Assembly: GCA_946413245.1 (NCBI GenBank)
Contig: CAMKJS010000001.1
Location: 1-64,000 of the forward strand
Length of the DNA stretch: 64,000 nt
From: an uncultured Clostridia bacterium
GTDB lineage: Bacteria; Bacillota; Clostridia; Christensenellales; Aristaeellaceae
Reading direction: 5' to 3'
Both the position numbers and the translations under genes were made by a program. Positions within the stretch are counted from its first letter, which is position 1. Every line of letters begins with the position of its first letter. The notes below the pieces were generated by a model. The model was given only the letters and a program-made list of their open reading frames with translations. It was not told the origin of the DNA and searched no databases. Shown piece after piece: positions 57,901-64,000 of the stretch.

Positions 57901-58271
57901 ACGAGCCCGGCATCCCGAACGTGCGGATCGAGCTGCTGCGCAACGGGGAAACCGTGGCGGAAACCGTGACCGATCAGTACGGCTTCTACCGCTTCGACGA
58001 TATCTATCCCGCCGTGTACACGCTGCGGGTGACGGCGCCGAAGGAGGTCCGGCCCACGAAACAGCGTCCGGACGTGCGCCTGATTTCTTCCGTGCTGGAG
58101 GAGACGGACGACACGACGTGCCTGTCCATCGAGCTGACGGTGGAAAGCGGGCGGGCGAACTACAACGCGGACCTGGGCTTCATCTGCCGCAAGGCGGGCG
58201 TGCTGCCGGCCGGAGTCGGAATGGGAAAGACCCAGGACTGGACGCCTTATAAGAGTTCGGAGGAAGAATGA
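54936..58271 (+). CDS. Secreted multi-domain SdrD_B/Cna_B-like protein (about nine repeats)
   Basis: Signal peptide MNNRKTISLLLITMLLALLLLAGAQA; recurring G-W-D-N-G-x-D-E...G-Y-F-x-x-L-x-P-G-x-Y. Confidence 0.9.
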   Translation: MNNRKTISLLLITMLLALLLLAGAQAEDSVDYGGRTLPTPIPVAEPTAEPQPPALTPGDQTGSVRIRAFNDKNRNAEQGFAEENVANIRFWLLNEAGEAVYAGKTDNNGEALAEGVPEGSYRLRVYTLPDWGFTTKSEFTGLGYSCVEETLEESADSSLFTVTAGQEKELGVGLYRTPHISGTCWMDTSGDGVWQEGEPRMPAVHITLDGQKNGLHYETWSAEDGSWRINWIRPGFYTISVEAPDGMMFARYSKTGGNKRSIFSGDDVKGARTIDTNDKENKENQNIGFIWSARVVGRCFLDANYNGLYDEGEQPLAGVKVTAIKQAKDEEVEVTFSAADGTYLLDGLRGNTYKIRAVLPADGVNFTRVVTDPLGNHFQARPDRRENFWENFTLQEGEQKTVNVGAIYPATVTGTVYMDDDFSADMNGKEKIVSGFLVSLANEDGEIVASDKTSIKGKYELTGIAPGNYSLRVTALSGYAFTRQGEGNVILNRTGGEGYSEFFPVALGEEITGMDIGMILPAVLRGSVFADRNDNGLQDSDEAGFAGTTVKLLREDGTEAFRAEIGEDGAFLFDAVMPGSYCLEYTIPDGAIFAKTAAGGNRIEGEGNTGRGGWLNIRSGDSLTADLCGALTLGKISGIAFADPEADGVPGDGNALLSGVAITLTPGRADLEAVTVTTGEDGAFTLENLHPDTYQLTVSAPEGRVISRTDRLDLPLEPGKDEQTVSLTVEMGQERNGQEIGCVLPAGLKGRVWLDENNNGVYDDGEATPKGIVITVTDDQNGSVFSKLKTDKKGRFETAGMIPGSFSLSCEMDEDMMEAKEGDSDFTRDGNRLVMEHITLGENETRKGIMMGFVRFTSMGGSAWIDRGEGREPLPGVEVLLLDEQGNTVQTMTTGEDGDYLFSRLMPGTYVIESRMPSGSIAVDPQDERLQNGFTSIAVHTSGRTGTSDPIELKMGGDLTGLDVGCVLSGRLGDVCWLDLNKDGLQDNDEPGIPNVRIELLRNGETVAETVTDQYGFYRFDDIYPAVYTLRVTAPKEVRPTKQRPDVRLISSVLEETDDTTCLSIELTVESGRANYNADLGFICRKAGVLPAGVGMGKTQDWTPYKSSEEE

Positions 58272-59434
58272 AGATGAGGATGAGAAGACTGATCTGCGCG
58301 GCGCTCTGCCTGTGCCTGCTGTGGAGCTTCTGCGTGCCGGCGCTGGCGGCGAAGAAGGCGGAGGACGAGCTGTCCGAGCAGGAAAAGGAAGAGCTGAATG
58401 AGCTGGAAGGCGAAGACGAAAGCATGTACGCCTTCGAGGGAAACAAATACGAGGAAAAGACCAAGGAAGATTTCAACAAGAATTCTCCGGCGGTCTATCG
58501 GGGAACCCTGCGGACCGGCTACAGCATCTTCACCGAGAAGGACGTCAAGAGCAAGCGCCTTTTCAAGCCGAAAAAGGATACGAAGGTGGATATCCTGTAT
58601 GTCGGGCTGGTGTGGATGATCGTCCGCTACGACAAATATATCGGATATTCCAAGCGGGAATGGTTCAGGCTTTCCTTCGAAACGCTGGATCCGGAGCATA
58701 CGGCGCCGCTGAACGTGCAGAAGCATCAGTATCTGGCCACGACCGCCAAAGCCTGCCACGTGCGGAAAACCATGGATAAGACGCCCGGGGAAGAGGACGA
58801 CGGCAACAACTGGGTCATCCTGAACCCAGGCACCCGGATCAGCATCTGGAAGTTCTACGAAGGCTGGGCCATGGTCAACTATATGCGCAGCTACGGCTAT
58901 ATCGATCCCAATGAGCTGACGGATCTGATCCCGGTCTCTCCCACGGACGAGGAGCTGTATGAGGACAGTCCCATTGCCGCCTACACCAGCTATTACAAGC
59001 TGACCAAGTCGGAAACGAACATCAGCCGGATCCATAACATCAAGATCGGCTGCGGGTATGTGTCCCAGACGCTGCAGCCCGGGCAGGAGTTCGACGCCAA
59101 CAAGGTCATGGGTCCCTATAACCCCCGGAAGGGTTACCAGAAAGCGCCCGTGCTGGTGGAAGGGGCGGCGGTGCCCGGATACGGCGGCGGAACCTGCCAG
59201 GTGTCCAGCACGCTGTATAACGTGCTGATTCAGCTGCCCAACATCCAGATTACGATGCGCAGACCCCACGGCGGCGGCGGCGCCAGCTATCTGCCGATTC
59301 ACTGCGACGCCGCGGTGGGCAACGATTATCTGAACCTGAAATTCGTGAACCGCTACGATTTCCCGATCCGCATCGTCGGCGAATCCCAGAGCGACGGCGC
59401 CCTGCTGATGCTGATCTACCGGGCCCACGAATAA
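58268..59434 (+). CDS. VanW-like family protein with N-terminal SH3-like region
   Basis: Signal peptide; ...VPGYGGGTCQVSSTLYNVLIQLPNIQITMRRPHGGGGASYLP..., VanW motif; ATGA overlap. Confidence 0.88.
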   Translation: MKMRMRRLICAALCLCLLWSFCVPALAAKKAEDELSEQEKEELNELEGEDESMYAFEGNKYEEKTKEDFNKNSPAVYRGTLRTGYSIFTEKDVKSKRLFKPKKDTKVDILYVGLVWMIVRYDKYIGYSKREWFRLSFETLDPEHTAPLNVQKHQYLATTAKACHVRKTMDKTPGEEDDGNNWVILNPGTRISIWKFYEGWAMVNYMRSYGYIDPNELTDLIPVSPTDEELYEDSPIAAYTSYYKLTKSETNISRIHNIKIGCGYVSQTLQPGQEFDANKVMGPYNPRKGYQKAPVLVEGAAVPGYGGGTCQVSSTLYNVLIQLPNIQITMRRPHGGGGASYLPIHCDAAVGNDYLNLKFVNRYDFPIRIVGESQSDGALLMLIYRAHE

Positions 59435-59465
59435 GCGGAATCCGAATAAAACGGAATCAAAAAAC

Positions 59466-59491
59466 GAACGCCCCTCTCCGGAGGGGCGTTC
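59466..59491. terminator. Bidirectional terminator
   Basis: GAACGCCCCTC-TCCG-GAGGGGCGTTC between convergent genes. Confidence 0.8.
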
Positions 59492-59516
59492 ATGTGTTTC
59501 AGATCAGTCAGCCGGC

Positions 59517-60716
59517 TCAGGCGCTCCGCACCAGGGTTTCCAGCACTTCCGTCATTTTCTCCATGGCCTGCACCGTAATCAGCTCCTTGCGGCCGTGGAA
59601 ATTGTATCCGCCGGTGGACAGATTCGGGCAGGGAAGCCCGCGGAAGGAGAGGGAGGCGCCGTCCGTGCCGCCCCGGATGGGCATGGTCACGGGCTGTACG
59701 CCGCAGGCGAGGAAAGCGTCCCGGGCTTTTTCCAGAATGGCTGGGTGCTTCTCTACGATTTCCCGCATATTCCGGTAGGAATCCCGGAGCTCCACGGTTA
59801 CGGTGCCCTCCCCGTACCGGCTGTTCAGGAAAGCGGCGATTTCCGGCATGCGCTGCTTCCGGGCGGCGAAGCGCTCCGCGTCGTGGTCCCGGATGATATA
59901 GCGAAGCTCGGCTTCCTCCTCGTCGCCGCGCATATCCATCAGATGATAGAAGCCCTCATAACCTTCGGTATGCTCCGGGCGTTCCCAGGGCGGAAGGAGA
60001 CCGGCGAATTCCATGGCGATCAGGGCTGCGTTCTTCATCTGGTTCTTCGCGGAACCGGGATGAATGCTGACACCCCGAACCAATACCCGGCAGGACGCGG
60101 CGTTGAAGCACTCGTATTCCAGCTCTCCGAGGGCGCCGCCGTCCACCGTATAGCCGTAATCCGCGCCGAAGTGCTCCAGATCGAAATGCTCCGTGCCCCG
60201 GCCGATTTCCTCGTCCGGCGTAAAGGCGATACAGACGCGGCAGTGATCCGGCGCGTCCGGCCCGGTCAGGCGCTGGCACAGGGTCATGATTTCCGCCACT
60301 CCGGCTTTGTCGTCCGCCCCGAGCACGGAATCCCCGGAGGTGACGATCAGATCCTGCCCTGCCAGGGAGGGAAGGAAATCGAACCCTTCGATCACGACGC
60401 CGCTGTCCAGCGTAACGGGACCGCCGTCATACTGCCGGATGATCCGGGGCCGGGTCGGGCCCTTCACGGCATCGGAGGTATCCATGTGGGCGATGAGCCC
60501 CACAGCAGGGTGCTCCGGACGACCTTTGGCGGGAATGGTGCCGTATACGTAGCCGAATTCGTCCATCCGGGCGTCAGCGACGCCCATTTCCCGGAGCTCC
60601 CGGGCCAGCATCTCTCCCAGCACCTTCTGATTCGGCGTGGAAGGACTGGTTTCGCTGCGGTCGGAGGACGTGGTTTCCACTGAAACATAATTCAGAAAGC
60701 GCTCAGTGACGGTCAT
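59517..60716 (-). CDS. pepT: Peptidase T
   Basis: MTVTERFLNYVSVETTSSD; GLIAHMDTSDA; GADDKAGVAEIM; FTPDEEIGRGTEHFD; IRGGTDGASLSFRGLPCPNLSTGGYNFHG. Confidence 0.96.
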   Translation of the reverse strand: MTVTERFLNYVSVETTSSDRSETSPSTPNQKVLGEMLARELREMGVADARMDEFGYVYGTIPAKGRPEHPAVGLIAHMDTSDAVKGPTRPRIIRQYDGGPVTLDSGVVIEGFDFLPSLAGQDLIVTSGDSVLGADDKAGVAEIMTLCQRLTGPDAPDHCRVCIAFTPDEEIGRGTEHFDLEHFGADYGYTVDGGALGELEYECFNAASCRVLVRGVSIHPGSAKNQMKNAALIAMEFAGLLPPWERPEHTEGYEGFYHLMDMRGDEEEAELRYIIRDHDAERFAARKQRMPEIAAFLNSRYGEGTVTVELRDSYRNMREIVEKHPAILEKARDAFLACGVQPVTMPIRGGTDGASLSFRGLPCPNLSTGGYNFHGRKELITVQAMEKMTEVLETLVRSA

Positions 60717-60756
60717 GCTTTTCTCTCCTGTCTGATCCGATACGGTTCCTTCGTGT

Positions 60757-61776
60757 TTACAGGTCAAATTCTCCGGATTCGTCCCCCCGCGTCCAGACGG
60801 CTTTTTTCTCATCCAGCCGGATGCTGAGGGTTTCCGCTTCTCCCGCGCGGGCCAGAATGTCCGCCAGGCTGTAGGCGCTTCCGTCTCCGCTGAGCAGTTC
60901 CACCGCGGGGAGATATACTTTCTTCGGTTTCCGGGGTTTTGCGGCGCCGGAGGCCTTCCGCCCTCTCCGGGGCTTTTCTTCCGCCACGGTTTCGGCGGCT
61001 TCCGCCGTGTCCCCGGCCTTCGCGGCGCGCTTTCCGGCCTTTCCCTCTTTTTCAGGCAGGATCAGCTCGACGCCGAAGGCGGCCTGGATTCTGTCCAGAA
61101 TCTTCCGGCTGGGATTGCTCCGGCCGGTTTCGTAATGGCCGACCGCCGTGCCTGAAATCCCGACGATGGAGCCGAACCCGTCCTGCGAGAGACGGAAGGC
61201 GGAACGAAGCTCCTTAACGGAGGTGAATTTCTTCTTTTTCCGGCCGGCTCCGGGGGCTTTCACGACCGGCTTGTCAGGCAGCTCTTCCGCCGGCGCGGGG
61301 GGCGTATCCACCACCTGCACGTGATAGATCTGGCGGATTTTTTCGGCGGAGGCGGCGGAGATCTTCTGCCTCCCGGTTTCATAGGCCGAAACCGTCACCG
61401 TGCTCAGCCCGATGCTCTTTGCGAAATCGGCCTGCTTCAGGTTCCGCTGCGCCCGCAGTTCCTTGATGGTCATGGTCGGATCGGTGGTTTCTCCGGTGTA
61501 GAAAGCGATCCCTCCGATATCGCGCGCTTCCGAATATCCTCTGGAGGAAAGCATGGCGGCAGCCTGGCTGCTGCGCTTTCCGTTATAGCAGTACAGAAAG
61601 ATGGGCGTCCGGAATGTTGCCACCGTGCGGATTTCCTCACGCAGGGCGGCATAGGGGATGTTGATGGCGCCGGGCACGTGGCTGTTCAGATAGTCTTCCT
61701 TTTCCCGCAGGTCGATCAGCAGCGCCCCGGGCGTCTGGCGGTACAACTCCAGGCCTTCATTGATATCGATTTCCAC
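60757..61776 (-). CDS. Rhodanese-like domain fused to two XRE/Cro HTH domains and a basic linker
   Basis: Rhodanese loop FLYCYNGKRSSQAA; HTH LKQADFAKSIGLSTVTVSAYETGRQKIS; HTH LSQDGFGSIVGISGTAVGHYETGRSNPS; RRGRKASGAAKPRKPKK; GTG start after AAGGAGGA. Confidence 0.85.
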   Translation of the reverse strand: MEIDINEGLELYRQTPGALLIDLREKEDYLNSHVPGAINIPYAALREEIRTVATFRTPIFLYCYNGKRSSQAAAMLSSRGYSEARDIGGIAFYTGETTDPTMTIKELRAQRNLKQADFAKSIGLSTVTVSAYETGRQKISAASAEKIRQIYHVQVVDTPPAPAEELPDKPVVKAPGAGRKKKKFTSVKELRSAFRLSQDGFGSIVGISGTAVGHYETGRSNPSRKILDRIQAAFGVELILPEKEGKAGKRAAKAGDTAEAAETVAEEKPRRGRKASGAAKPRKPKKVYLPAVELLSGDGSAYSLADILARAGEAETLSIRLDEKKAVWTRGDESGEFDL

Positions 61777-61929
61777 GATCTGATTCCTCCTTCGCATCCG
61801 GATGGTATCCGTTAGCAAATCTTGTCATATGTTCATATCACCGGCAGCAGACTGCAGGAATGACCGGATCTCGTTCAATTCAATCATTATTCGACCTTCT
61901 GACCGGCGCGATATTTTCGGAACGAATGG

Positions 61930-61958
61930 ATTATAGCACGGGAAAACGCATTCGTCTA
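61930..61958 (-). promoter_or_regulatory. Candidate promoter of the rhodanese-HTH gene
   Basis: Minus strand TAGACG-N17-TATAAT with TGn extended -10. Confidence 0.6.
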
Positions 61959-61966
61959 TGCGTTTT
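61943..61966. promoter_or_regulatory. Perfect palindrome over the -35: candidate operator (or terminator hairpin)
   Basis: AAAACGCAT-TCGTCT-ATGCGTTTT. Confidence 0.55.
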
Positions 61967-62066
61967 TTGCGGTATTTATCTGAAAAAAGTAAAAAATTGG
62001 CAACCTTGTCCGGATCACAAAAATGTTCGGCCGTTTCTGTAAGAAATGACACAGTTTGACTTGATT

Positions 62067-62094
62067 TTGACAGCGGTTTCAACTATTATAAAAT
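62067..62094 (+). promoter_or_regulatory. Promoter of the LRR protein gene
   Basis: TTGACA-N16-TAAAAT. Confidence 0.65.
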
Positions 62095-62203
62095 CAGCTG
62101 ACGGAACATGAAACGGGCCTCTGACACCGGAATACCCATGACGATGGAGAAATCCGGGGAAAGCGGACCGTTCACCCGCAAGGGAAATGGAGGAAGGACT
62201 GTT

Positions 62204-64000
62204 ATGAAAAAAGGAACCTGGGTACTTTTCCTGACGGCGCTGCTGCTGACGACGGCGCTGTGTTTCTGCGCCGCGGCGGACGAGCTGATTCTTCCCGCGT
62301 CTCTCAAAGAGATTCCCGAGTACGCGTTCGCGGGCGACACCAGTATTGTGAACGTAGTGATTCCGAAGTCGGTGACGTCCATCGGCAAGGGAGCATTCGA
62401 GGGCTGCACGAACCTGGAAACCGTGCAGTTCGGGGAAGGCCTGAAAACCATCGGCGAAGCTGCGTTTAAAAACTGCACCTCCCTTCGGGACGCCGGCAGC
62501 ATCGAAGACGCGAAGGGCCTGGAAACAATCGGAAATTATGCCTTCGAAAACTGCGCGGCGCTGAGCGGCTTCTTCCTTCCGGATAATATTCAGTCCATCG
62601 GCTACGACGCGTTCAAGGGAACGTTCAGGGAAGTGCACAGCAGCGAATTCCGCCCCATGCTGAACGCCAATACCCAGACGATGCAGGCGGCGCTTGCGTC
62701 GTTCGTACATTACGATATCTGGTTTGACGATTATCATCTGTTTGTGGACAAAATGCCGGAGAACATGGAGTTCCCCGGTTCCCTCGCGGTGACCAACAGC
62801 TTCACCTTCGAGAAGGATGGGGCGGAAACCAAACCGACCGTGATCGAGATTCCGGAAGGGTTTGAAGCGATCGCCAACGGCGCGATCGGCAACCCGGAAG
62901 GCGGGTTCAACTCCCTGCGGGAAGTGAAACTGCCCGCGTCCCTGACCAAACTGGGTTCCGGGGCATTCGAAAACTGTACTGCGCTGGAGACCGTCAACCT
63001 GGAGAATATCCAATACATCGGCGAAGCGGCGTTCAAAAACTGCACCTCCCTGAAGGATATTCAGAGCATCGAGAACGCGAAGGGCCTGGAAGAGATCGGC
63101 AATTACGCATTCGAGAACTGCGCAGCGCTGAACGGCTTCTACCTTCCGGACAATATTCAGGTCATCGGATTCGATGCGTTCAAGGGAACATTTACGGAAG
63201 TGCACAGCAACGAATTCCGCCCCATGCTGAATGCCAACACCCGGACGATGCATGCGGCGCTCGCGTCCTTCGTGCATTACGATATCTGGTTTGACGATTA
63301 TCACCTGTTTGTGGATATCATGCCTGAGAACATGGAGTTCCCCGGTTCCCTCGCGGTAACCAACAGCTTCACCTTCGAGAAGGACGGAGCGGAAACCAAA
63401 CCGACCGTGATCGAGATTCCGGAAGGATTCGAGGCCATCAGCAACGGCGCGATCGGCGGGATGATTACCGTGCGGGAAGTGAAACTGCCCGCGACCCTGA
63501 CGAAACTGGGTTCCTGGGCATTCGAAAACTGTACAGCGCTGGAGACCGTCAACCTGGAGAATATCCAATACATCGGCGAAGCGACATTCAAAAACTGCGT
63601 CTCGCTGAAGGATATTGCGCTCAGCGATCATCTGGAATCCATCGGTGACTATGCGTTCGAGAACTGCACCTCCCTGAATGAATTGTCTGTGCCGGACAAC
63701 GTGCAGGCCATCGGATACAGCGCCTTCAACGGTACGTTCAACAATCTGCGCCCCCATGTGAACGCGAACACGCCGGCGATGGACGCGGCACTGAGATCCT
63801 TCTGCCATTATGATTTCTGGTATGACGACTATCATCTGTGGATCGACAATCTGGTCGGCGATCAGCCGTATTCCGGCTATCTGTGCGTCACCAACAGCTT
63901 CACCTACTTCAAGGACGGCGCGGAAACCCGGCCGACCGTGATCGAAATCCCCAACGGCATCGAGTGCATCTATACCGGGGCTATCGGCAACCCGGAGGGC
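62204..64000 (+). CDS. Secreted BspA-like leucine-rich repeat (LRR_5) protein, 3' end beyond window
   Basis: Open frame of 599 codons from ATG at 62204: MKKGTWVLFLTALLLTTALCFCAAADELILPASLKEIPEYAFAGDTSIVNVVIPKSVTSIGKGAFEGCTNLETV...; not listed in the ORF track because no stop is reached. Confidence 0.9.
   Translation, partial: MKKGTWVLFLTALLLTTALCFCAAADELILPASLKEIPEYAFAGDTSIVNVVIPKSVTSIGKGAFEGCTNLETVQFGEGLKTIGEAAFKNCTSLRDAGSIEDAKGLETIGNYAFENCAALSGFFLPDNIQSIGYDAFKGTFREVHSSEFRPMLNANTQTMQAALASFVHYDIWFDDYHLFVDKMPENMEFPGSLAVTNSFTFEKDGAETKPTVIEIPEGFEAIANGAIGNPEGGFNSLREVKLPASLTKLGSGAFENCTALETVNLENIQYIGEAAFKNCTSLKDIQSIENAKGLEEIGNYAFENCAALNGFYLPDNIQVIGFDAFKGTFTEVHSNEFRPMLNANTRTMHAALASFVHYDIWFDDYHLFVDIMPENMEFPGSLAVTNSFTFEKDGAETKPTVIEIPEGFEAISNGAIGGMITVREVKLPATLTKLGSWAFENCTALETVNLENIQYIGEATFKNCVSLKDIALSDHLESIGDYAFENCTSLNELSVPDNVQAIGYSAFNGTFNNLRPHVNANTPAMDAALRSFCHYDFWYDDYHLWIDNLVGDQPYSGYLCVTNSFTYFKDGAETRPTVIEIPNGIECIYTGAIGNPEG
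62708..64000 (+). repeat. Long imperfect tandem repeat inside the LRR gene
   Basis: HYDIWFDDYHLFVD-type segment recurs at 62708, 63275 and 63806 (567-nt then 531-nt spacing). Confidence 0.85.

Noticed and set aside
62015-63835. 606-aa minus-strand ORF
   Set aside because: Shadow of the LRR gene, whose true plus frame (62204 onward) is missing from the ORF track only because it runs off the window

Overview
64-kb chromosomal window, GC-rich, apparently from a Bacillota/Clostridia-type bacterium (inferred from sigma-A-like promoters, strong GGAGG ribosome-binding sites and gene content). I see no rRNA, tRNA, CRISPR array or transposase gene. Main content in order: truncated OppA-like 3' end; GH2 beta-mannosidase; YcaQ-like protein; HipBA toxin-antitoxin with a clear operator; divergent MATE exporters; GH51 arabinofuranosidase; GH31-ROK-GH9-NagB operon; hexuronate/aldonate locus (UxaA, UxaB, GntR, Zn-dehydrogenase, TRAP P/Q/M); dnaE; Gld-like ABC operon with DUF4340; rpsM-rpsK-rpsD-rpoA-rplQ operon with a long leader; cca, fumC, AlaX-like, secG, GntR, murB-rapZ-whiA; a GT-C-like membrane protein; a membrane-anchored coiled-coil protein built from ten 42-nt repeats; DUF2232-rplI-dnaB-yhaM; a surface protein module (lipoprotein, nine-domain SdrD_B-like protein, VanW-like protein); pepT; a rhodanese-HTH-HTH protein; and an open-ended BspA-like LRR protein missing from the ORF track. 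The most interesting candidates are the rhodanese/tandem-XRE regulator with a perfect palindrome over its predicted promoter, the GH9/ROK/NagB amino-sugar locus, the predicted L-galactonate locus, the surface-protein block, and two structured intergenic repeats. All functional calls come from recognising protein families by eye; no searches were run.
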